Shown: positions 17,953 to 26,743 of the stretch, in pieces
Layout: every line of letters starts with the position of its first letter
Numbering within the stretch: position 1 is the first letter of the stretch
Assembly (NCBI RefSeq): GCF_032397745.1
Contig: NZ_CP135921.1
Span: 1,798,001 to 1,862,000, forward strand
Source: Bradyrhizobium prioriisuperbiae
GTDB taxonomy: Bacteria; Pseudomonadota; Alphaproteobacteria; Rhizobiales; Xanthobacteraceae
Length of the DNA: 64,000 nucleotides
Direction of reading: 5' to 3'
Program-made: the position numbers and the translations under genes
Notes under the pieces: model-generated
The model's database searches: none
What the model was told of the DNA's origin: nothing
Seen by the model: the letters and a program-made list of their open reading frames with translations, nothing else

Positions 17953-18331
17953 CAAAAACTCCCGTTTGCCGCGCGGCCCTGTTGTTGATGTCTGCGAGCC
18001 GGTCAGTCTTATTCTGACGCGTTTCTTCACACGAACCGGTATTCACTTCGCTGGAAAACGCTCTGAGCCCGGCCACATCAAGGCGATCGGGTGTTCAAGT
18101 CAAATGACATTGCCGACAGCGCAGCGGGGCCCAAAGGGACCATTTGTGACAGGGAATCGTGCGCCCTCTCCCGATTGTGTCGTCCCGGGCGGCCCCCTGA
18201 AACAAAACTCCCTGATAACGAAACCATTTCCCGCGCCGACGCAGACCGCCTGAAACCGGCCGTGGTTATCGATACGTCCAACAACAACGGCGGACATCGC
18301 CACAACAAACCAGACAACAGGGGTAACCATC
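17953..18331. other. Intergenic region, no gene seen
   Basis: 379 bases between the divergent methyltransferase-like gene and the small secreted protein gene. It must hold both promoters, but I see no convincing -35/-10 pair or operator, and the ORFs crossing it look non-coding. Confidence 0.5.
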
Positions 18332-18835
18332 ATGACGATCTTCAGCGCAAAATCGATCCTCAAGGCCGCCGGCGTCGCCGCCATCCTGATGCTCTCGGCA
18401 ACCGCAAGCCAGGCTCAGTCCAGCATCGCCCAGTCGGGCCCCTTTGCCGGATTTGACGGCTCCTGGAGCGGCAACGGCACCGTGCAGCTCGCGGACGGCA
18501 CCTCCGAACAAATCCGCTGTCGGGCGACCTACAACGTTGTCGGCGGCACCGCGCTGAAGCAGTCGCTGCGGTGCGCGAGCGACAGCTACAAATTCGAACT
18601 CAGCAGCGACGTGCGGAGCCAGGGCAACCAGATTTCCGGCACCTGGGGCGAAGCCAGCCGCAACATCTACGGCAACCTGCAGGGCAAAGCCGGCAGCGGC
18701 CAGATCGATGTGTTTGTGGAAGCCGCCGGCTTTGCCGCGGAACTGACGCTGACCACCAAAGGCAACAAGCAGCTGGTGTCGATCAGCTCCAAGGGCCAGA
18801 TCCGCGACGTCTCGATCAACATGGTCCGCAGCTGA
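18332..18835 (+). CDS. Small secreted protein of unknown function
   Basis: 167 residues. The N-terminal signal peptide (AAGVAAILMLSATASQAQ) predicts export to the periplasm. The mature part is rich in Gly, Ser, Asn and beta-forming residues and begins GFDGSWSGNGTVQL, with two Cys (about 65 and 84) that could form a disulfide. The pattern of a lipocalin-like or small beta-barrel periplasmic protein is suggested, but I recognise no named family. A good Shine-Dalgarno-like AGGGGT precedes the ATG at 18332. Confidence 0.75.
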   Translation: MTIFSAKSILKAAGVAAILMLSATASQAQSSIAQSGPFAGFDGSWSGNGTVQLADGTSEQIRCRATYNVVGGTALKQSLRCASDSYKFELSSDVRSQGNQISGTWGEASRNIYGNLQGKAGSGQIDVFVEAAGFAAELTLTTKGNKQLVSISSKGQIRDVSINMVRS

Positions 18836-18888
18836 TTTTGACGGGGACGAAGCCCCCCTCTCGCCTCGCGCGTTTTGACAGTCACCGC

Positions 18889-18951
18889 TTTGCCCGGCCA
18901 TAGCAGTCTGCGGTTGCGCAGACTGCGTAAACTTGTCTGCGATGCCGGGCA
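18889..18951. repeat. Compound palindrome in a 345-base gene-free spacer
   Basis: A perfect hairpin GCAGTCTGCG-GTTG-CGCAGACTGC (18903-18926) is enclosed by a weaker outer pair TGCCCGGC / GCCGGGCA (about 18890 and 18943). The rest of the spacer 18836-19180 holds no gene. A short GGGGAC...GCCCCC stem just after the stop of the secreted-protein gene could be its terminator. Confidence 0.65.
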
Positions 18952-19180
18952 TTCGCATTTTGGGGATACGCGCTTTGGCGCAACGGACCTGATGGACGGG
19001 CTTTCAGCCCGCCGCCACGACAAACCCACGACGGGCGGCCCGAGCCACCCGTCAGCCCGGCCGAGCCGCCATTCCGCGTGTTTGGGGCCTATGGCATTGC
19101 CCGAAAAGGCCTTTTGAGGCGTTCGAAAGCCCCAGCTTCCCGTTGCCCGCCCCGCCCCAATCAGCTAAAGGAAGCGTCAC

Positions 19181-19257
19181 GCACCCGTAGCTCAGCTGGA
19201 TAGAGCGTTGCCCTCCGAAGGCAAAGGTCACACGTTCGAATCGTGTCGGGTGCGCCA
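19181..19257 (+). tRNA. tRNA-Arg (anticodon CCG)
   Basis: 77 bases including an encoded CCA. The acceptor stem GCACCCG pairs with CGGGTGC, the D-arm is AGCTCAGCTGGATAGAGC, the anticodon stem TTGCC/GGCAA encloses the loop CTCCGAA with anticodon CCG, and the T-arm is ACACG-TTCGAAT-CGTGT. Its 3' part (19209-19257) is the integration site of the downstream element, which restores an intact 3' end on insertion. Confidence 0.97.
19209..19257 (+). repeat. attL of the integrative element
   Basis: 49-base direct repeat identical to 29361-29409. It covers the anticodon stem-loop through the CCA end of tRNA-Arg and starts TGCCCTCCGAAGG. Confidence 0.95.
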
Positions 19258-19333
19258 AAGAACAGCAACAACATCAGTTGCTTGTTGAAGCGCCCACGGG
19301 GCACTTGCCACCCAATCAGATTTGTCGGCACAC

Positions 19334-19345
19334 TTTTGGCACAGT
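19334..19345 (+). repeat. Candidate integrase arm-type site, left
   Basis: TTTTGGCACAGT lies 77 bases inside attL and is repeated exactly, in the same orientation, at 29258-29269, which is 92 bases inside attR. A further GGCACA copy flanks each. Placement suggests arm-binding sites for the integrase or excisionase. Confidence 0.45.
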
Positions 19346-19383
19346 CGGCACAGCGCCGCTGCTCAAGTCATGAGTGGAGTACG

Positions 19384-20565
19384 ATGGCGACAATTCGGGA
19401 GAAAGGTCCGCACCAGTGGCACGCGCAGGTGAGACGCAAGGGCTGGCCGATCGCAACCGCAACGCTACGGACCAAAAAACACGCTGAAGCCTGGTCGCGA
19501 GACGTTGAGAGCCAGATGGATCGCGGCATTTATGTCGATCGATCGGCCGGCGAGCGCACCACCTTCAAGCAAGCGATCGAACGCTATCTCAAGGAAGTGA
19601 CCGACAAACGACCAGGCGAGGCCTCACGGCTTGCCGAGCGCGCCCGGCTTGAACGCTTCATGCGGGATGAAGGCGATCTATGCGCATATGCAGTTGCAAA
19701 TCTGCAACCCGAGCATTTCGAGGACTACCGTGACCGGAGATTGACCCAGACGGCGAGCCGCGGCGCGCCGGGCGGACGCGGGCAATACAGGGGCGAATTG
19801 CGTAATGTGAAACTGCGGAAAGACGGCAAACCCAGGGCTAACGCGGCCAAGCCGAAACCTGCGCCCAAACCCGCGACGCTGATCGCACCCGGGACTGTTA
19901 AAAGGGAAATGACGCTCCTCAAACGCGTCATCGATCATGGGAAGCGGCGCTATGGATTGATGATCAACCCGGTCAACACCGAGGACGTAAAACGCCCCGT
20001 TGTGAACGACGAAAGAGACGTGCGTTTAAGCCATGAGGAAATTGACAGACTGCTGGCCGCGTGCCGGGAGGCTCGCAACCCTTGGATTGCGCCGATCGTC
20101 GAAATGGCTTTTGAGACTGGCGCTCGGCGCGGAAGCTTATTGAGACTTCGCTGGGAAGACGCCGACATCGCCGGCCGTGGCGCGCTCCTGCGGGGTGTCA
20201 AGAATTCGCGCAACCCCGAGGAGCGAATTGACGTGCAGATCGGCCTCACGCCACGCGCAATTGAAATTTTAGGCGCATTGGCGCGATCAATTAACGGTCA
20301 AGTGTTTCCGCTGTCCCAAAACGCTCTAAAGAGCGCTTTCAACCGCGCCCGTACCCGGACCGGGCTCGCGCATTTCCGCTTTCACGACACGCGGCATGAA
20401 CGAGCATCGTCACTAATAGAAGCAGGATGGTCGGATTCAGCGGTGATGTCGCAAACCGGTCACCGCGATCCGAAATCGCTCAAACGCTATGTTACCCTGC
20501 GCAAATCTCATCTCGCCGACGCCCTGGCGGCGTTGCCGACGCGGACGAAGGAAGCGAGAAGCTAA
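19384..20565 (+). CDS. Tyrosine-type site-specific integrase
   Basis: 393 residues from the ATG at 19384 (GGAG upstream). The upstream ORF extension runs into the tRNA and is not coding. An N-terminal arm-binding region (about 1-55) is followed by a SAM-like core-binding domain (about 60-200) that contains an unusual basic Gly/Lys/Pro-rich insert at about 125-170. The catalytic domain has Arg248 (TGARRGSLL), HxxR at 334-337 (HDTRHER), His360 (TGHRD) and nucleophile Tyr369. All key residues are present. It lies directly beside attL and is the likely recombinase for the 49-base tRNA-Arg repeat. Confidence 0.93.
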   Translation: MATIREKGPHQWHAQVRRKGWPIATATLRTKKHAEAWSRDVESQMDRGIYVDRSAGERTTFKQAIERYLKEVTDKRPGEASRLAERARLERFMRDEGDLCAYAVANLQPEHFEDYRDRRLTQTASRGAPGGRGQYRGELRNVKLRKDGKPRANAAKPKPAPKPATLIAPGTVKREMTLLKRVIDHGKRRYGLMINPVNTEDVKRPVVNDERDVRLSHEEIDRLLAACREARNPWIAPIVEMAFETGARRGSLLRLRWEDADIAGRGALLRGVKNSRNPEERIDVQIGLTPRAIEILGALARSINGQVFPLSQNALKSAFNRARTRTGLAHFRFHDTRHERASSLIEAGWSDSAVMSQTGHRDPKSLKRYVTLRKSHLADALAALPTRTKEARS

Positions 20566-21132
20566 CTACTCGCTCGCCACTTGTCCGACGGTAAGCAGCT
20601 TGTCGCGCCCACACTGAAACGTGGGCCCGAAAGTGTCCGCCAGCTTCACCGCCTCGGCGTTAGCGTCGCGGCCGCGCTCAACAGCCACGACGGCAGCAAC
20701 ACAGGACGTGCGGTCGTTGTTGAGCTTATGAACTATCAGGGCCTGCCGTTGATTATCGAGAAAATATCGATGGATCGCCGCGATGGGCTTGCCGTCGCGG
20801 AGGCGCCACTCGATGGTGTTATGAGGGTCCGCAAAAGCACCGCCCAGCGCTGCGATCGCGCCGGAGCGCGGATCCGTAAGCTTCCCAAATGTCACCTGCG
20901 TACGTCCGTCGGCCGCCAGCATTTCGACCGGCCAGTTGTCCGGGCCCGGTCGACACCTCAGGGTAACGACTGGATTGTCGCGATCTCCAGCAGTCGTGAT
21001 TGCCCGACACAAACGGTCGGCCGCGCCGTGCCGCACATCGTCAATGCGAGAAAAGACTGACGAATTAGACTCGGCCCGCGCCAGCGAGGCACAAGCAACG
21101 AAAGACGCCAGAACGGCAGAAAATAAACGCAT
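20566..21132 (-). CDS. Secreted protein of unknown function (element cargo)
   Basis: 188 residues. The signal peptide (MRLFSAVLASFVACASLARAE) predicts periplasmic location. The mature protein has four Cys (for example LCRAI, LRCRPG, TSCVA and QCGRD) that could form two disulfides. No known family recognised. It converges tail-to-tail with the integrase gene, whose stop codon is immediately adjacent. A cargo gene of the element. Confidence 0.65.
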   Translation of the reverse strand: MRLFSAVLASFVACASLARAESNSSVFSRIDDVRHGAADRLCRAITTAGDRDNPVVTLRCRPGPDNWPVEMLAADGRTQVTFGKLTDPRSGAIAALGGAFADPHNTIEWRLRDGKPIAAIHRYFLDNQRQALIVHKLNNDRTSCVAAVVAVERGRDANAEAVKLADTFGPTFQCGRDKLLTVGQVASE

Positions 21133-21478
21133 CGTGCTGTCAGCTCCTCACCCCCACCAGGATAACGGCAATCGGTTCCCGCGAGATGTGCGCGACATTT
21201 CAAATTGTAGGATTGGGACAGCCACGCCCACGCGCCCCTGCGCGCGGGGAAAACATAGCTACACAGCGGCGGTACCACCCAACCGAACCGTAGCAATTCG
21301 CCGGTCTGCAGCGTTTTGTCCGGTTCGGATTTCTACTTCATCTTCGTTCCTTGCAACTACGATGAACCAGAGATGCTCCCTTCGCGAAGTCTGTCAATTT
21401 ATTTGAGAGGCGCGGACGCCGAATGGTCAAGCACTATTGGTACTCAAAGACACATACCTGCGTATAGATGCATCGAAT
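21133..21478. other. Gene-free spacer in the element
   Basis: 346 bases between two minus-strand cargo genes. ORFs on the plus strand cross it but have no coding character. A short inverted pair CCCCTGCGCGCGGGG (about 21236-21250) is the only structure seen. The promoter of the 20566-21132 gene should be here. Confidence 0.45.
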
Positions 21479-22132
21479 TTATGCGGCGAGAAGGCCTTCG
21501 TTGCGCTGAGTTAGAATTTCGTTCCATTTCCGCAAGATGGTCGTGTCTGCGGTCCGAAACTGCCATTTTGGATGATTCACATCGGCTACGAAAACAAACA
21601 AGCCACTGGCCTCGTGCGCTTTGGCGGCTGCTTCGATGTTGTGGGAGGCTGCCGTCATTGCGGCAGTCATTCCTACTCCGACGACTCTGTCGGCCCCCGG
21701 AGCCTGAATAGTCCAGCTTCTGACCATGGACCACGGGATTTCAACGGCGTTGTCTTCGTGCAGCACATACAAGTTGTGAGCGTCAATTGCGACAGCGTCA
21801 GCATAGGTGCCGCCCTTTTTTCCATAGGTATCGAGGTCCATGTAGTAGGGCTCTCCGCCGATGAATTGGAGGAATTTTTCATGGGTGTCGCGGGTAACGC
21901 TCGGCTCGAGTAGTTTGAAGCGGATTACGTTGTAAACCATGATCAATAGAAAGCTGATCGGGATCAAGATGATGGTGAGGCTAGGGGAAAGTATCAGGGC
22001 AACGATGAGAAAATTGACCAAAGGGTTAATTCGCTTGCTGCAATGAAGATTTTCTACGCGCATTTGATTTCTCATCGTTTTTGAGGCGTTCAGGAATAGC
22101 CCGACCGAATTCACATGAATATTTGCAAACAA
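21479..22132 (-). CDS. Membrane-anchored protein of unknown function (element cargo)
   Basis: 217 residues as read from 22132. An internal ATG at 22075 (MRNQMRVEN) is an equally likely start. A strong hydrophobic region (NFLIVALILSPSLTIILIPISFLLIMVYNVI, about 39-70, discussed here only as a position) suggests one or two membrane segments followed by a cytoplasmic domain with a beta-rich part (VAIDAHNLYVLHEDNAVEIPW) and a C-terminal amphipathic helix. Base composition is lower in GC than its neighbours, consistent with recent acquisition. Possibly related to DUF4755-type proteins, but I am not sure. Confidence 0.55.
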   Translation of the reverse strand: MFANIHVNSVGLFLNASKTMRNQMRVENLHCSKRINPLVNFLIVALILSPSLTIILIPISFLLIMVYNVIRFKLLEPSVTRDTHEKFLQFIGGEPYYMDLDTYGKKGGTYADAVAIDAHNLYVLHEDNAVEIPWSMVRSWTIQAPGADRVVGVGMTAAMTAASHNIEAAAKAHEASGLFVFVADVNHPKWQFRTADTTILRKWNEILTQRNEGLLAA

Positions 22133-22295
22133 TAGATCAGCCGCGTGTAGAACAGTTTAGCAACGCATCTAAAGTTTTAGAAGATCGACGCGACGTCAGC
22201 GACTGAGCTTGCGCGCGCAATTCGTAAGCGCGGCATCGTCATCACCATGAACGTCGGTCACGCTGCGCGACCTACTGACCAGTTAGGCACCGCAA

Positions 22296-24785
22296 CTATC
22301 GTCGCAGCGCTGGCAAACGGCTATTTTTCGGCCGGGCAACTGCAATTCGCCGGCGCGCGGCGTCAACGGTGCGTCTAGCATATTGTCCGGCGTCGGGATG
22401 ACGCTCGTACACATTGGGTGACGCCTCCAAAATCGCGGCCTCGGCGTGCGCAGGCTCCCAACCCTGCTCCAACATCAAGGCGGCCGCGGCGAAATCGGCG
22501 CGCGACTCATCGCGGCTACCGTCGTCGGCCCGACGCACGTCGGCCCGGCTGCGGGCGGCTCGGAAGGCCTCCGCGGCCGAAGCCAGGTATCGTGCTCCAC
22601 CGAGGTACACAGCGGCACGCTGTAGATCCTCGGCGCGGCGGGCGCGGCGATATTGCTCATTCTGTGCAGCGCGGACATTTTGGTCTTGCTGCTGCAAGGT
22701 AGCTCTCACTTCCGACAGCAATTTAGGCCCGGCGGGCGCAATATCGCCGGTCGAAGCGTGCAGTTTTGCAAAGGGAGCACCACGACGCTCGCTGCGACGC
22801 TCCTTTTTTCGGTTAGTGAATCCGGCCAGCCGGCCATACTGATTCCAACTCGCGGCGCCGGGGTCACCGCCGAAGCGTCTAGAGAGCTCCCTGGCCAAGT
22901 GTTGAGCTTCAGCGCGGGTGATCGGGTCACCAGCCACGCGGCACCAGCCATGGAATCGCCCCGGGCTCGACTCCACCTCGATCGCGAGCGGCAATCCGGC
23001 GGACTTCATTTGCGCGACCTGATCAGCGCTGAGGTCGTCGACAAAAACTAGTGGTGACCGGCGTTCGTCATCAAGTGCAGCGGGCCGGACAAAAATATCG
23101 CGATCAAGCGTATTCATGCGCTTCAACCATGCGATGGTGCGGTTTTCGGTCAGTTGCGCGGCCGTAAATCGGCGCGTGCGCTCCGGCTTCAGGTCGGCCC
23201 GATGTTTGGGCGGAATGATCCCGACCTCGAACGCCGGGCAAGCAAACGCCTGGACTTGCCGGCGGACCTGGTCGGCGGTCGGATCGCTTTTTACAACGAC
23301 TCCTGCAAGCGCGGTCAGGCGCCTCAGTGACGGCGATGATGAAAATGGCGACATCGCCGGGGCCCTCACGGGTGCATCAAGTTCGGCCTGAAGAGCAGCG
23401 AGAGCATCTAATTTGCGCCTCTCGCCGTCGGCCCACAGACGCAGGGCCTCCTCAGGGGTCGCGTCCCCGGGGATTACCACGGGGGCAGAAGCGCCGACAG
23501 CAGTCGTGCGGGCGACATGCCCGCGGCCCGTCCGATGGCGAGGCCTATCAGCGACGACGGCACCGCGGCGATCGCTCCGGTCAATATTGCCACCAGCAGA
23601 TGACTTCGACGCTGCCGTTGATCGACTTGCGTCGCGTAATTCGACACCGACTTGGCCTGATTGCTGACGTCGGTCACGAGGTAAATCAGGCTCGTAACCC
23701 TTTTCTCCAAGTTTTCGGCGGTCTGTTTCACCGCCGCTGAGTGAGACGATGGCAGACTCGCGGCGGTCATCTGAACCGCGTTCAGCGACGATTTTGCCTC
23801 GTGGCTCAAAGCACCCAGCGTGTTCCGGGCTTCCGTAGTCAGCTGCGCGATTGACTGTGCCACCGGTGTGATTGTCGCGGCCAGGCTCTCGATCGCGGCC
23901 GTGTGAGCGGCCATGATCTCGACCATCTGTTCGCGCGATTCGTCCATCTCCGCCCGGATTTCGCGCCGCCTCGCATCGGCTGACGCACTCGCGAGCGACA
24001 TCGCGATCTCCTTTTTCGTCATAGTTCAAACCCCTCTTTTGTAGACGGCCCCACGAATAAGCCTTGCCCAGAGCCGCGCCGCGCATTTCGACGCCATCCA
24101 AAATAAAACTCAGGCCGGCCACCCGACCCGTGGACTGCAAGTTTGGCCTGACTTCCACGCCAGCGCACTGCAACCGCGCGACAAAGTCGAAGAAGGTTGC
24201 ACCGCCGGAAACCGCGGCATCGACAGCTTCTTGCAGTTGCAATCGAACACTTGGCTGGTCGCGGCCTGCTGCGCCGAGCTCCCCGGCGGACGGGGACGCG
24301 CGGTGATTATCGCGCTTGGATGGGTCCAACAGGTGAGAACTCTCGACCTGAACGAGACCAAATTTGAGTTCGAGCGCGCGGATGCTTTGCTCCGCGCGCT
24401 TCCAGTCCCAAGAATCATTGACGACGGAGCCATCGCTGTTAATGCGGCTTGCCGCGATGTGAAGGTGGTCGCCATGCGAAAAAACACAATAGTGCTGATA
24501 ACCCAGCGAAGTCGCGTGCAGCTCGGCCATAAGCGCCTGCTCAGCGAGCGAAGGGGGGTCGGCGGCGGTCCAGCGGAGCATGAGGTGTGAGACGGTAGTC
24601 GCGACGGCAGGGCGCTGGTCGGCGAGCATTTGAAAATGGGCCACCTGCTCGGCAGTGGTCTCGCCAGCAATTGTGCCGCCGAGGGCTGCGACACTTTCAC
24701 GCTCGCGGCCCTGCGCATCTTGCGCGGCCGATACATAGGCAAGTAGCCCGGCTGCGTTGCCGCCCTTGGTGATTTTGCCAATCAC
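22296..24785 (-). CDS. Relaxase fused to a RepB-type primase
   Basis: 829 residues. The N-terminus (MIGKITKGGNAAGLLAYV, candidate catalytic Tyr17) and the metal-binding motif HGDHLHIAASRIN (104-116) mark a MOBP-like relaxase that would nick oriT. A basic, Arg/Gly/Asp-rich low-complexity linker covers about residues 255-440. The C-terminal part (about 480-700) resembles the RepB primase family, with an acidic pair in VFVDDLS and the motif ESSPGRFHGW. Relaxase-primase fusion recalls MobA-RepB of IncQ plasmids. It is coupled to the gene before it by an ATGA overlap and contains a second ORF in another frame in the linker region. Confidence 0.88.
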   Translation of the reverse strand: MIGKITKGGNAAGLLAYVSAAQDAQGRERESVAALGGTIAGETTAEQVAHFQMLADQRPAVATTVSHLMLRWTAADPPSLAEQALMAELHATSLGYQHYCVFSHGDHLHIAASRINSDGSVVNDSWDWKRAEQSIRALELKFGLVQVESSHLLDPSKRDNHRASPSAGELGAAGRDQPSVRLQLQEAVDAAVSGGATFFDFVARLQCAGVEVRPNLQSTGRVAGLSFILDGVEMRGAALGKAYSWGRLQKRGLNYDEKGDRDVARECVSRCEAARNPGGDGRIARTDGRDHGRSHGRDREPGRDNHTGGTVNRAADYGSPEHAGCFEPRGKIVAERGSDDRRESAIVSLSGGETDRRKLGEKGYEPDLPRDRRQQSGQVGVELRDASRSTAASKSSAGGNIDRSDRRGAVVADRPRHRTGRGHVARTTAVGASAPVVIPGDATPEEALRLWADGERRKLDALAALQAELDAPVRAPAMSPFSSSPSLRRLTALAGVVVKSDPTADQVRRQVQAFACPAFEVGIIPPKHRADLKPERTRRFTAAQLTENRTIAWLKRMNTLDRDIFVRPAALDDERRSPLVFVDDLSADQVAQMKSAGLPLAIEVESSPGRFHGWCRVAGDPITRAEAQHLARELSRRFGGDPGAASWNQYGRLAGFTNRKKERRSERRGAPFAKLHASTGDIAPAGPKLLSEVRATLQQQDQNVRAAQNEQYRRARRAEDLQRAAVYLGGARYLASAAEAFRAARSRADVRRADDGSRDESRADFAAAALMLEQGWEPAHAEAAILEASPNVYERHPDAGQYARRTVDAARRRIAVARPKNSRLPALRR
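23474..24022 (-). CDS. Gene nested in the relaxase gene: MobB-like coiled-coil membrane protein
   Basis: 182 residues in a different frame entirely inside the relaxase-primase gene, over its low-complexity linker. Supporting signs: AGAGGGG before the ATG at 24022 and a perfect AAGGAG six bases before an internal ATG at 24001. The product is heptad-rich and helical (about 20-130) with a C-terminal membrane segment (HLLVAILTGAIAAVPSSLIG) and ordinary composition, while the enclosing frame is repetitive. RSF1010 MobB and ColE1 MbeB/MbeD also overlap their relaxase genes, and RSF1010 MobB likewise has a membrane segment. Similarity here is positional and structural only. Confidence 0.7.
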   Translation of the reverse strand: MTKKEIAMSLASASADARRREIRAEMDESREQMVEIMAAHTAAIESLAATITPVAQSIAQLTTEARNTLGALSHEAKSSLNAVQMTAASLPSSHSAAVKQTAENLEKRVTSLIYLVTDVSNQAKSVSNYATQVDQRQRRSHLLVAILTGAIAAVPSSLIGLAIGRAAGMSPARLLSALLPPW

Positions 24786-25342
24786 AGGCGGGGCCCTCCC
24801 CCCGGACCATCGTTATCATCGGGAGCGCGGGGCAGTAGCTCGTAGGCCCCGTCTGCCCCCTCGCCGTCGCCGGCAACGGGGTCCGCGCTAGGTTGCTGCG
24901 TAAGATGTTCGGGGTGCTGCGAGCGGCGCGGGCGCGGGCGTGGCTTGCGATATTCGTCGGTTGGGTCGCGCCGCTTGTTTTCGGCGGCCGGGGGGAGCCC
25001 CGCCCCAACGCGTCGAGCATTTAGCGACTTTATGAGGTCGTCGTAATCGCGCAGTCGCGGTTCCACCGGATCGCGGAAAGCTTGAATGACCCTGCGGAAG
25101 ACGGCGGTGAGCGCCGACGCGAGAAGGGCAGAATAACCGATCAACCATGAAATCGCTGTGCGCGCGGGCGCGATCACGGGAGGCAGTATTGCAGTTTGCC
25201 GCGATCGCTGACGCCGCTGGGCCGCGGTCGCTGGCTTCGGCTTCCGCTTTCGGCCGATTACCGCCGCCAGGAGCCGCGCAAACCACTCAGCGGTCAAGCG
25301 CCGTTGGTGAGCCCACCAGGCCGCCGCGGCCCGGCGCATCAT
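24782..25342 (-). CDS. Mobilization-operon protein of unknown function with one membrane segment
   Basis: 186 residues. A basic N-terminus is followed by one hydrophobic segment (ISWLIGYSALLASALTAVF, about 63-81) and a charged, Pro-rich C-terminal tail that is likely disordered. The start overlaps the stop of the preceding ORF and its stop overlaps the relaxase start (both ATGA), so expression is coupled to the mobilization genes. No family recognised. A membrane adaptor between relaxosome and helper coupling protein is a guess. Confidence 0.6.
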   Translation of the reverse strand: MMRRAAAAWWAHQRRLTAEWFARLLAAVIGRKRKPKPATAAQRRQRSRQTAILPPVIAPARTAISWLIGYSALLASALTAVFRRVIQAFRDPVEPRLRDYDDLIKSLNARRVGAGLPPAAENKRRDPTDEYRKPRPRPRRSQHPEHLTQQPSADPVAGDGEGADGAYELLPRAPDDNDGPGGGPRL

Positions 25343-25785
25343 GTGACCACCCGCAGCAGCGGGACGATTCCGAGCAGCTTTTCAACCTGCCCAGTATCGC
25401 CGCGCACATTCGCTTCGATGAATTGGTCCCCGCGAACGATCGCAGCACAAAATCTATGGTTTCCGTCAGAGATCGCCCAGGGCGCAAAATATCCGTGGTC
25501 CGGGAACCCGACGTCGACATCGATCGGGGTCGGATCCTTGTCGACAGCAAGCGCGGCGATCCGCGCGATATGATCTTCACGCGCAAAGCTCCATTTTCCT
25601 CCCCAGTGCGAAGGTAAAATATCACCCCGATCAATCGCCAATTTGACTTCAACGGCACGAATCGGAGCGATTCGAACGCCGGCGCGATCGAACCAAGGCG
25701 GCGTCAAGAGCGGATCACTAATGGCGCGCAACTTTCCGACAGGCACGGCCATTGGATCTAGCCCGATCAATCGAAATTCGATCAT
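25339..25785 (-). CDS. ParB/sulfiredoxin-like small protein in the mobilization operon
   Basis: 148 residues. The segment ISDGNHRFCAAIVRGD (about 106-121) resembles the DG(N/H)HR nucleotide-binding motif of ParB-N/sulfiredoxin-fold proteins. The rest is unfamiliar. No signal peptide or membrane segment. Overlaps both neighbours by four bases, so it is part of the MobC-to-relaxase operon. Function unknown. The fold assignment is tentative. Confidence 0.5.
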   Translation of the reverse strand: MIEFRLIGLDPMAVPVGKLRAISDPLLTPPWFDRAGVRIAPIRAVEVKLAIDRGDILPSHWGGKWSFAREDHIARIAALAVDKDPTPIDVDVGFPDHGYFAPWAISDGNHRFCAAIVRGDQFIEANVRGDTGQVEKLLGIVPLLRVVT

Positions 25786-26303
25786 CGGTGCCCCTTAGCC
25801 AACGACGACGCCACGGAATTCAGATGATCGCGCAGGGCGGCGATATCATCATGCGGCCAGGCTGCGGGAGCGCGGCCTTCGTGCGCCAGCCGCGCCATCT
25901 GATTCAAATTATTGCCGATGCGGCCGAGCGACGCGACAACATCGATATCGACGCTCGCCGCTGGTGCTGCGATGGCCTGGCCGAGAGCGCGCCGCCGGAC
26001 AAAAATCGCGACAGGCAATCGCGATGCAAACGCGGACGCCTGGATGGCCGCGGCTTCAGCCGCGGTCAGGCGCAGCTTGATGATGCGCTCACGCAATTCA
26101 ATCGCGCGTGGCCGACCCCATTGTTTTTTTCTCGGTGCGTGGTCATCACTTGCAGTCAAAATCGCCCCCGTCGCTTGGGTTAGGTTGGCAAGCAAAGCGC
26201 GGCCGACCCAGCGTTGCCGGGCCCCGATAGGGCCCGAGCAACATGGCTGGCTTCCTTCGCTGCCGGTCAAACTGACGGTGACGACGATTTGCTTACGGCG
26301 CAA
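25782..26303 (-). CDS. mobC: MobC-family relaxosome accessory protein
   Basis: The C-terminal half carries the MobC signature (RIGNNLNQMARLAHEG, about 126-141) after a ribbon-helix-helix-like region (ELRERIIKLRLTAAEAAAI). MobC proteins bind oriT and help the relaxase melt the nick site. The start is uncertain: the longest reading uses TTG at 26303, but a TTG at 26159 preceded by GGGGGCGA would give about 126 residues, closer to usual MobC length. It is the first gene of the mobilization operon, so oriT is expected just upstream (about 26160-26400). I could not identify a nic site. Confidence 0.75.
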   Translation of the reverse strand: MRRKQIVVTVSLTGSEGSQPCCSGPIGARQRWVGRALLANLTQATGAILTASDDHAPRKKQWGRPRAIELRERIIKLRLTAAEAAAIQASAFASRLPVAIFVRRRALGQAIAAPAASVDIDVVASLGRIGNNLNQMARLAHEGRAPAAWPHDDIAALRDHLNSVASSLAKGHR

Positions 26304-26350
26304 CGGCTGTGGCGCAGTTGATCAAGGCCAAAAATGTTGACTGCTTGACG

Positions 26351-26743
26351 TTAGATATCGCTGATGGTCGCGAGTGATCGCCGTACAGATGTAAAATTGC
26401 GCGTTAAAAAAATTGTGAACAGCTTGGCGCGAATGATGAGCGGCCGGCGCCAGCGTAAACGCTGTCCTGGAAGCGGGACCAGCACAGCCAGCCATAGACC
26501 CCTGCCGTTGCAATCGACTGACGGGAACAGCGAGAGAGTAGCTCCGCGCACGCCGGAGCACCTGATCGCGACAGTGGCGATCACCTCGATGTAATGATTC
26601 TGCTTTTGCAGGAGACGCGGGACAGTTTGCCGTAGAATTCGAACGGCCTTGCAGGGCGGTGCCGGACGCAGCCGGCCGTCTGCGTCGCGAACGTAAACGC
26701 GGATCGGCGGGATGGATGTCAGGGCTTCAGCAGCATCGCCCAA
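26351..26743 (-). CDS. Hypothetical small protein
   Basis: 130 residues from a TTG start that overlaps the end of the upstream ORF, suggesting coupling. The N-terminal half begins IPPIRVYVRDADGRLRP. The C-terminal half is basic and hydrophobic (LWLAVLVPLPGQRL). No family recognised. Weakly supported because the start codon is rare and the C-terminal half lacks clear coding character. Confidence 0.3.
   Translation of the reverse strand: MGDAAEALTSIPPIRVYVRDADGRLRPAPPCKAVRILRQTVPRLLQKQNHYIEVIATVAIRCSGVRGATLSLFPSVDCNGRGLWLAVLVPLPGQRLRWRRPLIIRAKLFTIFLTRNFTSVRRSLATISDI

Noticed and set aside
26160..26400. oriT of the mobilizable element
   Set aside because: Position upstream of mobC is right, but I found no recognisable nic sequence or strong inverted repeat, so no feature is called.
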